Below are positions 6,939 through 14,983 of a DNA stretch of 33,033 nt, piece after piece. Source of the stretch: Anaerolineae bacterium (lineage in GTDB: Bacteria > Chloroflexota > Anaerolineae > Promineifilales > Promineifilaceae); contig JAHBVI010000078.1 in the NCBI GenBank assembly GCA_019637635.1, forward strand, positions 1 to 33,033, in the 5' to 3' direction. The stretch's first letter is position 1; every line of letters begins with the position of its first letter. Position numbers and translations under genes: made by a program. Below the pieces are notes generated by a model. The model was not told where the DNA came from. It ran no database searches and worked only from the letters and a program-made list of their open reading frames with translations.

Positions 6939-7841
6939 ATGAGTATCCATGCCATTCACACGCTTGATCTACACTTTCAGGGCGAAGCGGAAACCATCGC
7001 CGCTTATCTGGTACAGGGGCCGGCGGGGTGGGTGCTGGTGGAAACGGGGCCAGGTTCCACATTACCCACGTTGCAGGCACAGCTACACCAACACGGGGTG
7101 CAACCGGCCGATGTGCGGCACGTGATTGTGACCCACATTCATTTTGACCATGCCGGGGCCGCCGGCTGGTGGGCGCAACAAGGAGCCACCCTTTACGTCC
7201 ATCATTTTGGGGCGGGGCACCTGATTAACCCGGAAAAGCTGATTGCCAGCGCCACCCGCATTTACGGTGACCAGATGGAACCGCTGTGGGGCCAACTGCT
7301 GCCCGCGCCGGCCGAAAGGGTAGTGCCTTTACACGATAATGACGTGATTGAAGCAGCCGGGCTGACGTTTACAGCCGTTGAAACCCCCGGACACGCCCGT
7401 CATCATCACGTTATCAAATTGGGCCATGTGGCTTTTACGGGAGATGTAGCCGGGATGAAGTTGGGGATACGGCCGTTGCTGGACATCCCCGCACCGCCGC
7501 CTGAATTTGACCTGGAAGCCTGGCAGGCGTCACTGGATAAGCTGTTGGGGCTGGGGCTGGAAACGATTTACCCCACCCATTTTGGGGCTGTGGATAACGT
7601 GGCCGAACATTTGCAAGCGATCAAAAAGCTGGTGAATGAATCGGCCCACTTTGTGCAGCAAAAAATGGCCGAAGGGGTGGAGCGCGATGACCTGATTGCC
7701 CAATACACGGCCTGGAATCACGGCCGTGCCCACGCCGCCGGTCTCGCCGCAGAATCCATTCGCAAATACGAAATCGCCAACCCGCTGTATATGTCGGTGG
7801 ATGGCATGATGCGGTATTGGCGGAAGAAAGGTAATCAGTAA
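6939..7841 (+). CDS. Metallo-beta-lactamase-fold hydrolase
   Basis: 300 aa. It has the binuclear-metal motif THIHFDHAG (His66, His68, Asp70, His71). Further ligands fit at His152 (ETPGHARHH), Asp169 (FTGDVAG) and His214 (YPTHFG). The residue set matches the glyoxalase II-like/MBL hydrolase group rather than true beta-lactamases. Substrate cannot be told; the overall form resembles the broad Chloroflexota/Bacillota family of cytosolic MBL-fold hydrolases. The ATG at 6939 has no Shine-Dalgarno; TATGAT at 6922-6927 ends 11 nt before it, so a nearly leaderless mRNA is possible, though the -35 is poor. The last codons (..GNQ-stop) are written in the repeat array shared with the convergent kinase gene. 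Confidence 0.9.
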   Translation: MSIHAIHTLDLHFQGEAETIAAYLVQGPAGWVLVETGPGSTLPTLQAQLHQHGVQPADVRHVIVTHIHFDHAGAAGWWAQQGATLYVHHFGAGHLINPEKLIASATRIYGDQMEPLWGQLLPAPAERVVPLHDNDVIEAAGLTFTAVETPGHARHHHVIKLGHVAFTGDVAGMKLGIRPLLDIPAPPPEFDLEAWQASLDKLLGLGLETIYPTHFGAVDNVAEHLQAIKKLVNESAHFVQQKMAEGVERDDLIAQYTAWNHGRAHAAGLAAESIRKYEIANPLYMSVDGMMRYWRKKGNQ

Positions 7842-7901
7842 TCGGTGAACGGTAATCGGTAGACCCCCCACCGATTACCGATTACTGACTACCGATTACC
7901 G
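7831..7901. repeat. Fold-back GTAATCGGT/ACCGATTAC array holding two stop codons
   Basis: Tandem GTAATC(A/G)GT units run to 7860, then inverted ACCGATTAC units to 7900. The TAA stop of the MBL gene (7839-7841) and the TAA stop of the convergent kinase (7884-7882) both lie in it. It also writes the kinase's last five residues, VIGSQ. As a fold-back between convergent genes it could help end transcription both ways, but there is no T run. Confidence 0.88.
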
Positions 7902-10026
7902 CCCCGGACGGGAGCGTCAACACAACCTCAGTCCGCTCACCGGGAATGGACTCTACCACAATCGCGCCGCCGACAACGGCCATCATGGTGCTGTGCAGGG
8001 CCAGGCCGTGCCCGTTGTTGGTAGTGGGGAAGGCGGCCTGTATGCCCACACCGTTATCCACAATAGCAATTTGCAAACCGGCCGGCCAGGAGATGGCAAT
8101 GGTCAGGTGCAACGGCCGTGACCCTTCCACACCACGTCCATGCCGGGCGGCATTGCGAATCGCTTCCCGCGCCGCATAAAAGATGACTTCGGCCGTTAAG
8201 GTGGGGATGCTCTCCGCTTTTTCGGCCGCTGCCGGTTCAATTTCCCACGCCACTTCATCAAAGGCAGCCGCCAGATCATTATCTACCGCCCGGCGCAGGG
8301 CGCGGACCAGCCCCAGGCGCGCCACGTCGGGGGCGGTGGTGGTAGGCATGTTGTGTAAAAGGTCGGAAATTTGTTTGTGAGCGTCGCTGAGTAGGGCCAG
8401 GGCATCGGGAATACGGCCGTTTTCATTGCCGGGATTGCTCAAGGCGATCATGGCCGCCTGCAAATTGGGCAGGATGTCATCGTGTAACACGCGGCGGGTT
8501 TGCTGATCAATGACCTGGCTCTGCGCCAGCCGTTCCCGCTGCAAGAGCATCAGGCGGCGAGCCATTTCGGCGCTGGCCTGGGTGTCAATCAGCCGCTCGC
8601 CGCTGACGCGAGCAATGTCAATCTCTTCCTGGCTGTACAGGCCGCCGCCGTTCTTTTCGCCCAGCAAGAACAGGCCAATCAGACCCCGCTCGCTCCAGAG
8701 GGGAATGGCCCAAATCGCGCCGCCATACTGCGCCGGGTCGAGGGGCAGCATGAGTGTCTGCGGCGTGGTGAACTGCCCGACCAGAGTGGCAAGCGGCGGC
8801 AGGTTGACGACAGCGGCGGATGGATACATGAGGGGTGGGCCAACCAGAGGGGCGAGGGGGCCAACGGCCGTCAGACAGGCCATCTTTGCATCTAACACCC
8901 CCCGGCACAGGGCGCGGAAGGGCAGGTCAATGTCCACTTCCTGGGGGGCGGTAGGGGTGAGTAGTTGATCCAACAGGCGTTGACTGCTGACAAACGGCCG
9001 TAACTGCTCCATATACAGTTCCCGTTCCACATACGACCGCCAGCTAACCAGGGCATAAAAGACGGCAATGAGCATGGCCACCAACACCTGCCCGTACAAC
9101 GGCCGTAACTGGATGGTATAAGCGGCGCTGATGAGTACGGCCGTGCCTGCACTCAGGGCAATGGCCCGGACCCAGTGCCGCGCCAGCCCTCGTCGGGGCA
9201 GCGTCTTGCCGGTGAACACCTCATACGAAACCACCGCCTGACCCACCAGCAAAATGACCACGCCGATGAGGGTAGAGACGAGCAGGTCAAAACGGGCTAC
9301 CAGTTCCCGCGAGACAAAGTAGATTTCCAAAAAGGTGCGGCGATGGGCGTCTTGCACCACCCACAACATGGCCCCGGTGACCAGCAAGCTGACCAGCATG
9401 AGCATAACCGAAGCGGCCATCAGGTACGGCCGTGCCCGCTGCCTTGCCACCGTGCCCATCACCCGGTCAGACGGGCCGGGCTGCCGCAGCGCATCCAACG
9501 ACAGGCCAATACACAGCAGCACGTAAAGGCTGTACCCCACGGCCAGCAGCGGAATCCCGGCCAACGACCAGCGCACCGTAAGGCGTAAACTGGTTAATTC
9601 CGGCGCGGGAACGATCAACAAGAGTACGCCCAGGCCAAAGCTGACCAGACCACCCATGAGCAGCAGCGTGACCGCCGCCAACCACCATTGCTGACGCTGG
9701 CGCAATCGGGCCGGGGGGCCGGCCCAAAAACCGGCATACCAGAGAATGACCACATACCAGGCATAGGGCAGCAAGATGACCGGCATCATGCCCACCGTCC
9801 ACCAGAAAATGGTGCTGCGCCAGGTGAGCGTGAACCCCAGCCCGGCGATGGCCGAATGGCTGACAAAAAAGAGCGCCCCCAGCAACAGCCCTGCGCTGGC
9901 GATCCAGATACCCCACGCCCGCCGGTCCGAATTGAGCAGCACCGTCAACCCCAGCCAGGTCAGCAGCAAGGCATTAAACAGCGAAACGGCCACGATGGCC
10001 CAGTTGAGGTAGAGGTTTGTACTCAT
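7882..10026 (-). CDS. Membrane-bound sensor histidine kinase (NarL/DesK-like class)
   Basis: 714 aa from the ATG at 10026, after GTAGG. The longer frame to 10086 adds residues read from a repeat array and is rejected. Roughly nine membrane segments fill residues 1-330. A GAF-like domain lies at about 345-485, then a short coiled coil, then the dimerisation helix DQQTRRVLHDDILPNLQ with phospho-acceptor His515. The HisKA_3-type motif normally reads LHD. The ATPase domain has the N box EAIRNAARHG (Asn625), the G1 box DNGVGI (Asp657) and the G2-like NNGHGLAL. Presumed function is autophosphorylation in response to a membrane or cytosolic signal and phosphotransfer to the regulator encoded just upstream. 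It is downstream in a two-gene operon with that regulator. Confidence 0.92.
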   Translation of the reverse strand: MSTNLYLNWAIVAVSLFNALLLTWLGLTVLLNSDRRAWGIWIASAGLLLGALFFVSHSAIAGLGFTLTWRSTIFWWTVGMMPVILLPYAWYVVILWYAGFWAGPPARLRQRQQWWLAAVTLLLMGGLVSFGLGVLLLIVPAPELTSLRLTVRWSLAGIPLLAVGYSLYVLLCIGLSLDALRQPGPSDRVMGTVARQRARPYLMAASVMLMLVSLLVTGAMLWVVQDAHRRTFLEIYFVSRELVARFDLLVSTLIGVVILLVGQAVVSYEVFTGKTLPRRGLARHWVRAIALSAGTAVLISAAYTIQLRPLYGQVLVAMLIAVFYALVSWRSYVERELYMEQLRPFVSSQRLLDQLLTPTAPQEVDIDLPFRALCRGVLDAKMACLTAVGPLAPLVGPPLMYPSAAVVNLPPLATLVGQFTTPQTLMLPLDPAQYGGAIWAIPLWSERGLIGLFLLGEKNGGGLYSQEEIDIARVSGERLIDTQASAEMARRLMLLQRERLAQSQVIDQQTRRVLHDDILPNLQAAMIALSNPGNENGRIPDALALLSDAHKQISDLLHNMPTTTAPDVARLGLVRALRRAVDNDLAAAFDEVAWEIEPAAAEKAESIPTLTAEVIFYAAREAIRNAARHGRGVEGSRPLHLTIAISWPAGLQIAIVDNGVGIQAAFPTTNNGHGLALHSTMMAVVGGAIVVESIPGERTEVVLTLPSGAVIGSQ

Positions 10027-10036
10027 CCTACAGAAC

Positions 10037-10108
10037 TCGTGAACCGTAAGCCGTAATCCGTAACCCGAAATCGGCATACGGTTCACGGATTACGACTTAC
10101 GGATTACG
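10037..10108. repeat. Fold-back CGTAATC / GATTACG array between regulator and kinase genes
   Basis: GTGAACCGTAAGCCGTAATCCGTAACC on the left is mirrored by GGTTCACGGATTACGACTTACGGATTACGG on the right. The regulator's TAA (10106-10104) lies inside the array, and the kinase ATG at 10026 lies just beyond it. The array thus sits inside a two-gene transcript. Confidence 0.88.
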
Positions 10109-10838
10109 GCCGCCAGTCCACCCAATTCCCCTGTGCATCCAAAACCTGGGGGATGCCGTCGTCTGTCCAGGTGAGGAGTTGGCCGGTGTGGACGATGAGG
10201 GCGGCGCGGGTACGGGCTACTTTTTCTTCGGTGGTGGTACTGTTGAGGCCCCAGGCGGCGTAAATCTGGCCGTTGATACGGCTGATGGTGCGTTTATCGC
10301 GGAAGCCCATGCGGGCGGCGATCTGCTCGTTGCTCATGCCCTGGGCCAGCATCCGGGCCACTTCTTGCTCGTTGGGTTCCAGTAAATCCAGGGGGGCGTG
10401 TTCGTCTTTGTGGCGCACTTCCTGGACGCGGGATTCGATGTCGGGGTCAATGAAGGAACGGCCGTACACTGCATCCTGTAATAAGGGCACAATCATTTGC
10501 GGCAGCAGGTAGTTGGATTTGCGCACGTAGGCGTAGTGGCTGAGGATGCCGGCGCGGCGAAAGGCGCGATAGTAAGCGTCGTCGTCCTGGATGGAGTAGA
10601 AAACGACGGGCATTCGGGGGAATTCGCGGCGGATGGCCACGGCCGTGTCAATGCCATTCATCTCGCCCGCCAACTGCACATCCATCAAAATGGCCTGGGG
10701 TGGCTGCTGCAAACACAGTTCCAGCGCCGCCTCGCCGCTGGCGCAGTCGGCAATCACCTGTACCTGCCCGGTGGCTTCCAGCCCGGCTCGCAGCGCCGGG
10801 CGTAATTTGTCGTTATCTTCCACGATTAAGATGTGCAT
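10104..10838 (-). CDS. Response regulator with receiver and LuxR-like HTH domain
   Basis: 244 aa. The receiver domain (1-120) has acidic residues at ILIVEDND, phospho-acceptor Asp53 (AILMDVQLAG) and Lys107 (YAYVRKSNY). The output part contains LEPNEQEVARMLAQGMSNEQIAARMGFRDKRTISRINGQIYAAWGL (about 154-198), a LuxR/NarL-like helix-turn-helix of unusual spacing. A short unassigned tail (LTWTDDGIPQVLDAQGNWVDWRP) follows. Cognate kinase is the next gene. It is divergent from the VanZ-like and DUF4173 membrane genes, with a repeat array in the shared 145-bp gap, so those genes are plausible targets (inference only). Confidence 0.9.
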   Translation of the reverse strand: MHILIVEDNDKLRPALRAGLEATGQVQVIADCASGEAALELCLQQPPQAILMDVQLAGEMNGIDTAVAIRREFPRMPVVFYSIQDDDAYYRAFRRAGILSHYAYVRKSNYLLPQMIVPLLQDAVYGRSFIDPDIESRVQEVRHKDEHAPLDLLEPNEQEVARMLAQGMSNEQIAARMGFRDKRTISRINGQIYAAWGLNSTTTEEKVARTRAALIVHTGQLLTWTDDGIPQVLDAQGNWVDWRP

Positions 10839-10850
10839 ATTTCAACCTAA

Positions 10851-10909
10851 AGAGATTGGAGATTGGAGATTGGAGATTGATCCAACCCCAATCTCAACCA
10901 TCTCTGATT
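10851..10909. repeat. GGAGATT x4 / AATCTC fold-back array
   Basis: Four tandem GGAGATT-like units, then spaced AATCTC units in reverse (CCCCAATCTCAACCATCTC). It occupies the divergent promoter region of the response regulator and the VanZ-like gene. Confidence 0.85.
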
Positions 10910-10983
10910 CTGACAATCTGGTCAAGCACTTGAGTGCAGGGAATTGTGCATTTGGGAGGTGGCAACGGCCGTACCCATTCCTT

Positions 10984-11430
10984 ATGCTGTGCCACATGGT
11001 ACATCTTAAACATCACACTTCAAAAAGCAATGGCTGGCTGTTGGCCGGGCTGGTGGGCCTGGTGGCGGCGGCGCTTTTCCCTTACGGCTGGCTGGCCGCC
11101 CACTGGCCCACATTTGACCGGTTCACGGGATTTATCTTTGGTTCGGAAGCGGCCCATGTGGCCGGTCATGTGGGTCTGTTTGTTTTGTTGGGCACGGCCG
11201 TGCTGCTCATTTTTCCCCGCTGGCGGCAGCGACGAACCCTAAGCGGCTTCGGGCCATTCCTCTACTTTGGCCTGATGACCGTCCTCGGCGTCACCCAGGA
11301 ATTTTTGCAGATTGTCTCCTTCAAACACCGCCCCATAGCGCCCAACGACCTGTTTGATCTGGCAGTGGATTTACTGGCGGCGGGGGTGGTGTATGTGGGT
11401 TTTATTCGATTTGGGAGATCGAGAGATTGA
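10984..11430 (+). CDS. VanZ-like integral membrane protein
   Basis: 148 aa from the ATG at 10984 (a second ATG at 10996 is equally possible; neither has a good ribosome site). Four membrane segments are visible. The last part GVTQEFLQIVSFKHRPIAPNDLFDLAVDLLAAGVVYVGF fits the VanZ-like pattern of a Glu-x-x-Gln helix, a basic loop and a conserved Asp before the last helix. VanZ of enterococci gives low-level teicoplanin resistance, but most VanZ-like proteins have no known role, and resistance should not be inferred. The last residues GRSRD and the TGA come from the repeat array that follows. First of four tandem membrane genes. Confidence 0.75.
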   Translation: MLCHMVHLKHHTSKSNGWLLAGLVGLVAAALFPYGWLAAHWPTFDRFTGFIFGSEAAHVAGHVGLFVLLGTAVLLIFPRWRQRRTLSGFGPFLYFGLMTVLGVTQEFLQIVSFKHRPIAPNDLFDLAVDLLAAGVVYVGFIRFGRSRD

Positions 11431-11469
11431 GAGATTGCGAGATTTCCAGTCTCCTAATCTCCAATCTTC
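11412..11469. repeat. GAGATT/AATCTCC fold-back array overlapping the VanZ-like stop codon
   Basis: GGGAGATCGAGAGATTGAGAGATTGCGAGATT, a short turn, then CTCCTAATCTCCAATCTTC. It supplies the TGA stop at 11428-11430. The ribosome site ACGGAG for the next gene begins directly after it. Confidence 0.85.
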
Positions 11470-11481
11470 TACGGAGTACAT

Positions 11482-13101
11482 ATGACCACTCTTAAAAGCG
11501 ACTTTGTAACAGAATTGGAAACGACACGGCCGTCGCGTCTGGCGCATATTCAGTCACCGGGGCGTATACTAGCCGCCGGATTGGGGCTGGGCGTGTTGGC
11601 GGATGTGTTGCTGTTTGGCAAGCCGTTGGGCATAGGGCTGCTGCTGTTTGGGCTGTTGGCGGCGGCGGTATTGTGGCGGGTGAATCGTGGGGAGGGGGTT
11701 ACGGCCGTGCGCCCTAACCTGTGGCTGCTGCTGCCACTGCTCTTTTTTGCCGGGATGGTGGCGGTGCGGGCCAACGCCACCCTGACCACGCTCAATACGC
11801 TGGCGGCGCTTTGTTTGCTGGCTTATCTGGTCTTCTTTTGGGGGCGGGGAAGGGTGCAAAATCTGGGGCTGGTGGATATGGCCTTGCTGCCGCTGCGGGT
11901 GAGCGGCCACGGCGTGACCCTGACATCGCCAGTCCTGGCAGAGAGTGTGAATACTGAGGTGATGTGGCGACACGGCCGTCGCTCCCTGTTTCCGGTGCTG
12001 CGTGGCCTGCTGCTGGCAATGCCGGTATTGCTCGTTTTTACCGTGCTGCTGGCGATGGCCGATTCGATTTTTGCCAACACCGTGGAGACCGCCTTTAGCC
12101 TGGATATTGTGGCCCGCCTGTTCAATTGGGCCGGGCACGGCGTCTTGATTGTGTTGGCGGCCTGGCTGCTGACGGGTGGCCTGGCCTATGGGGTGCTGCG
12201 GCAGTACGGCCGTGATGACCAGAGCCGCTTTGAGGCCAACTTGCAGCAAATCCCCCGCCATTTCTCGTTGGGTTGTATCGAGACCATCACGCTGCTCACG
12301 GCCGTGAACCTGCTCTTTTTGGTGTTTGTGGTCATCCAGTTCACCTATCTGTTTGTGGGTGTGGCCTATTTGCAGGTGGAGAATTTTTCTTACGCTGAAT
12401 ATGCCCGGCGTGGCTTTTTTGAACTGTTGCTGGTGGTCATCCTTAGCATCAGCCTGATTTTGGGGCTGAACTGGCTGACGCGGCGGGAATCCAAGCGACA
12501 GATCAAGCTGTTTAACGGCCTGAGTACCCTGCTCATTGGCCTGGTGCTGGTGATGCTGGCCTCCGCTTTCCGCCGCATGATGTTATATGAGGCGCAGTTT
12601 GGCTACACGGAAATGCGCTTGCTGGTGTACGTGTTTATGCTTTGGTTGTCCCCTTTGCTGCTCTGGTTTGTGCTGACTTTGTGGCGGCGGCCTGACCGGT
12701 TTGCCATCGGGGTGTTAGTCGCCGCGCTCGGTTTTCTGGTGACGCTCAATTTGCTCAACCCGGACGCCTTTATTGCCCGCCAAAATCTGGCCCGTTATGT
12801 GGCCACGGGCGACCTGGATGCCGTGTATCTGACCAGCCTGTCTGAAGATGCCACACCTTATTTGCTGGCGGCTCTGCTGCTGACGGCCGGTGATACGCAG
12901 GAGCAGATGATGCCCTCCTGTTATGACCCGTTTTCACGGGTGGGGCGGATAAATTGTTACGCTGTGCCCTATGAGATTGTGAAGGAGGATTTGCACGGCC
13001 GTTACCAATCCATGTCAGAAAACAACGACTGGCGGCGGTGGCAGTCCTTCCATCTGGCGCGTTGGGCGGCGTTTGGGCAATTGCAGGAGATTGGAGATTA
13101 G
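11482..13101 (+). CDS. DUF4173/DUF4153-type polytopic membrane protein
   Basis: 539 aa, ATG at 11482 preceded by CGGAG. After a short soluble N-terminus there are about eleven to twelve hydrophobic segments. LPVLLVFTVLLAMADSIFANTVE and YAEYARRGFFELLLVVILSISLIL are hallmarks of DUF4173, a family without a known biochemical role. The C-terminal 90 residues are soluble (DLDAVYLTSLSEDATPYLLAALLL...MSENNDWRRWQSFHLARWAAFGQLQ). The last residues EIGD and the TAG stop are provided by the next repeat array. Position second in the membrane-protein cluster. Confidence 0.88.
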   Translation: MTTLKSDFVTELETTRPSRLAHIQSPGRILAAGLGLGVLADVLLFGKPLGIGLLLFGLLAAAVLWRVNRGEGVTAVRPNLWLLLPLLFFAGMVAVRANATLTTLNTLAALCLLAYLVFFWGRGRVQNLGLVDMALLPLRVSGHGVTLTSPVLAESVNTEVMWRHGRRSLFPVLRGLLLAMPVLLVFTVLLAMADSIFANTVETAFSLDIVARLFNWAGHGVLIVLAAWLLTGGLAYGVLRQYGRDDQSRFEANLQQIPRHFSLGCIETITLLTAVNLLFLVFVVIQFTYLFVGVAYLQVENFSYAEYARRGFFELLLVVILSISLILGLNWLTRRESKRQIKLFNGLSTLLIGLVLVMLASAFRRMMLYEAQFGYTEMRLLVYVFMLWLSPLLLWFVLTLWRRPDRFAIGVLVAALGFLVTLNLLNPDAFIARQNLARYVATGDLDAVYLTSLSEDATPYLLAALLLTAGDTQEQMMPSCYDPFSRVGRINCYAVPYEIVKEDLHGRYQSMSENNDWRRWQSFHLARWAAFGQLQEIGD

Positions 13102-13140
13102 GGAGTGGAGATTATCTCAATCTCTAATCTCCAATCTCCC
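13087..13140. repeat. GGAGATT/AATCTCC fold-back array at the DUF4173 3' end
   Basis: GGAGATTGGAGATTAGGGAGTGGAGATTA is mirrored by TCTCAATCTCTAATCTCCAATCTCCCC. The DUF4173 stop codon TAG (13099-13101) lies within. The ribosome site CGGAGG of DUF1361 abuts its right end. Confidence 0.88.
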
Positions 13141-13154
13141 CGGAGGTATTACTT

Positions 13155-13823
13155 ATGTTTCTAAAGCGACCTTACATCTTACTCCTTCTGGCGCTGGTTT
13201 TTGCGTCTGCTGTATCGGTGGCGCTGCTAGTAGTACGCGCCTTTTACAGCGGGCAACTGCTCTACGGCTTTCTGCTGTGGAATTTGATCCTGGCCTGGCT
13301 GCCCTTTCTATTTGCTACAGTTGTCATAATGTTCCCCGTGAAACATTATGTCACTATTTTCTTTGGCCTGTTGTGGCTGTTGTTCTTCCCGAACGCCCCT
13401 TACATTGTGACCGATTTGCTGCACTTACGGCCACGAGGCGATGTGCCCTTGTGGTTTGACATGATTTTGCTCTTCTCCTTTGCCCTGACCGGTTTGTGTC
13501 TGGCGTATGCCTCCTTGTCGCTGATGCAAACGGCGGTGACGGCCCGATGGGGTGGGCGGATGGGCTGGTTGTTTGTGCTGGCGGTGCTGGCATTGGGCGG
13601 GTTGGGTGTGTATATCGGCCGTTTCCTGCGTTGGAATAGTTGGGATGTATTTTCTAACCCCACCTCCTTGCTGCTTGACCTGCACCTGACCCTGACCACC
13701 CCGCTGCTGCTGGCGCGCACGGCCGTTGTCACGCTTGGTTTGACGGCGGTGTTTACGTTTACGTATATCGTTTTTACTGTTTTGCCGCAATTATCATCTG
13801 GAACAACGTTGTATGGAGAGTAG
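13155..13823 (+). CDS. DUF1361 membrane protein
   Basis: 222 aa, ATG at 13155 after CGGAGG. Seven membrane segments. The family signatures are plain: LLYGFLLWNLILAWLPF, LLWLLFFPNAPYIVTDLLHL and GLGVYIGRFLRWNSWDVFSNP. DUF1361 proteins are widespread in Chloroflexota, Cyanobacteria and Bacillota, with no established function. The conserved PNAPY and GRFxRWNSWD residues face a common site in the family (family knowledge, not shown here). Third of the tandem membrane genes; its stop TAG abuts the next array. Confidence 0.92.
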   Translation: MFLKRPYILLLLALVFASAVSVALLVVRAFYSGQLLYGFLLWNLILAWLPFLFATVVIMFPVKHYVTIFFGLLWLLFFPNAPYIVTDLLHLRPRGDVPLWFDMILLFSFALTGLCLAYASLSLMQTAVTARWGGRMGWLFVLAVLALGGLGVYIGRFLRWNSWDVFSNPTSLLLDLHLTLTTPLLLARTAVVTLGLTAVFTFTYIVFTVLPQLSSGTTLYGE

Positions 13824-13875
13824 AGATTGGAGATTGGAGATTAGAGGCGCTTCAATCTCCAATCTCCAATCTCTC
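13822..13875. repeat. GGAGATT/AATCTCC fold-back array after DUF1361
   Basis: AGAGATTGGAGATTGGAGATTAGAG, a 9-nt turn, then CAATCTCCAATCTCCAATCTCTC. It begins in the DUF1361 stop codon. Confidence 0.88.
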
Positions 13876-13918
13876 AGGAGTTTCCATGGGCAGTAGCGCA
13901 CCACGATAAATGAAAATT

Positions 13919-13980
13919 GGACGCGGACGAACGCGGATGACGCGGATTAAATCTGTGAAATCTGCGTAATCTGTGGATTA
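13919..13980. repeat. ACGCGGA / TCTGCGTAATCTG array
   Basis: Tandem GGACGCGGACGAACGCGGATGACGCGGATTAA is followed by imperfect inverse units ATCTGTGAAATCTGCGTAATCTGTGG. It lies upstream of the ribosome site of the next gene. Same design as the other arrays with a different unit. Confidence 0.78.
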
Positions 13981-13998
13981 TTATCGAAGGAGTGACGT

Positions 13999-14637
13999 AT
14001 GACCTACCCAACCTATGCCGAAGAAGAGATCAGCCGGGAATTTCCGGCGTTGGGGATTGTGTCTGCCTGGTTTGGGGTGATCATGGTGGCGCTGACGGCC
14101 GTTGGCGCCAGCCTGAGCAGCCCCTTGCAACCTTCGCGGACAGAGCCGCTGGTGGATATGTTGCAATTTGTCCTGGTGGCTCTCATCCTGGCGTCATTGG
14201 TCACTGTGTTTATGCGGGCGGGGGAGGGGGTGAAGGTCACGGCCGTGCCCCTGGTCATCAACCTGTTCACCCTGGTCATCTTGCAGTTGGTGCCCTTTGC
14301 CGCCATCTTGGAGGAAGTCCGGTATCGGTATCATACCCCACAATACCAGGTGGTAGTGGAAAAGGTGGAAAGTGGCGAATGGCAGCCGGATGCCAGTGGA
14401 ACCTTGTGGCTGCCACCACCATACCGGAGCCTGTCGGCGGATAACGGCCGTGTCTGGATACAGCGGGATGGGGCAGCGGTAACGGTTTTTTTTCTCACCG
14501 AGCAGCAGGGATTTAACCAGTTTGCCGGGTATGTGTATCGCTCCGACGGCCGTCCGCCCCAAAACGACGGCTTTCCCGGCCAATGGCACACCATCATCCC
14601 CAAACAACCCAACTGGTACTTTTGTGTGTCTGGTTGA
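13999..14637 (+). CDS. Hypothetical membrane protein, 212 aa
   Basis: ATG at 13999 after a good GAAGGAG site. Three hydrophobic segments (about 18-37, 54-73 and 82-101) are followed by a soluble C-terminal domain of about 110 residues (VRYRYHTPQYQVVVEKVESGEWQP...) with Trp, Tyr and Gly-rich beta-type sequence ending PNWYFCVSG. I recognise no family. Last of the four-gene membrane cluster. The soluble domain probably lies outside the cytoplasm if the N-terminus is inside and there are three helices, but this is a guess. Confidence 0.75.
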   Translation: MTYPTYAEEEISREFPALGIVSAWFGVIMVALTAVGASLSSPLQPSRTEPLVDMLQFVLVALILASLVTVFMRAGEGVKVTAVPLVINLFTLVILQLVPFAAILEEVRYRYHTPQYQVVVEKVESGEWQPDASGTLWLPPPYRSLSADNGRVWIQRDGAAVTVFFLTEQQGFNQFAGYVYRSDGRPPQNDGFPGQWHTIIPKQPNWYFCVSG

Positions 14638-14704
14638 TGGTGGATAACGGCCGTGTGGCAGGGTTATTTTTCTCTGGTAGAGGCGCTCAACTCCCTAGAA
14701 TATG

Positions 14705-14721
14705 TTATGAGTAGCTCATAA
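14705..14721 (+). other. 3'-end palindrome, copy B (TTATGAGTAGCTCATAA)
   Basis: Perfect palindromic arms TTATGAG/CTCATAA followed by AAAAATT, 67 nt downstream of the 212-aa gene's stop and in its sense orientation. Same element as at 3505-3521 and 26524-26540. Confidence 0.55.
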
Positions 14722-14742
14722 AAAATTAAATGGCGTTCAAGA

Positions 14743-14816
14743 AGTGCCAGGCAAGGGGTTGAAAGGTAATGGTCAGTAATGGTCAGTCAAAATGGTTCTG
14801 CCCCTTGCCTGGCACT
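14743..14816. repeat. Long inverted repeat AGTGCCAGGCAAGGGG with tandem GGTCAGTAAT loop
   Basis: Perfect 16-bp arms at 14743-14758 and 14801-14816. The 42-bp loop holds direct repeats GGTAATGGTCAGTAATGGTCAGT. No transposase; a short non-autonomous dispersed element is a fair guess. Confidence 0.85.
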
Positions 14817-14850
14817 GCTCCCAGCGGCAGATAAATCTGCACCTACAAAA

Positions 14851-14935
14851 AGCAAAGTCGGCCTTCGCCGACTACAACCAGCCGACGAAGGTCGGCTTTG
14901 CTGCGTGTAGGCGCGATTTTAATCGCCGGCTTTCG
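14851..14935. repeat. Cluster of stem-loops (AGCAAAGTCGGCCTTCG and GCGATTTTAATCGC)
   Basis: Left arm 14851-14867 pairs with CGAAGGTCGGCTTTGCT allowing two G-U pairs. GCGATT/AATCGC follows at about 14921-14934. It makes up the right half of the 346-bp gene-free stretch before the radical SAM promoter; I see no gene in that stretch. Confidence 0.7.
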
Positions 14936-14947
14936 ATTTACCCTACC

Positions 14948-14976
14948 TTGCTTAACCGGAACTAATGTTCTATAAT
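14948..14976 (+). promoter_or_regulatory. Promoter giving a leaderless radical SAM mRNA
   Basis: TTGCTT (14948-14953), 17-bp spacer, perfect TATAAT (14971-14976). Seven bases later comes the ATG at 14984. The -10 to ATG distance is the same as at the ATPase gene, so the expected +1 is the start codon. Confidence 0.72.
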
Positions 14977-14983
14977 TTGGGGC

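Noticed and set aside
9175..10056. Long Gln/His-rich frames antisense to the kinase gene
   Set aside because: Opposite-strand shadows of membrane helices; no ribosome sites and no recognisable domains.
10027..10086. Extra 20 residues at the kinase N-terminus from an upstream ATG
   Set aside because: They are a translation of the CGTAATC repeat array; the ATG at 10026 has a ribosome-site-like GTAGG and starts directly before the first membrane helix.
10984..11430. Glycopeptide resistance from the VanZ-like protein
   Set aside because: Only the fold-level pattern is shared, no other van genes are present, and most VanZ-like proteins have no resistance role.
10851..13875. CRISPR array suggested by regular short repeats
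   Set aside because: Units are 7-8 bp without unique spacers, they invert halfway, and no cas gene is present.
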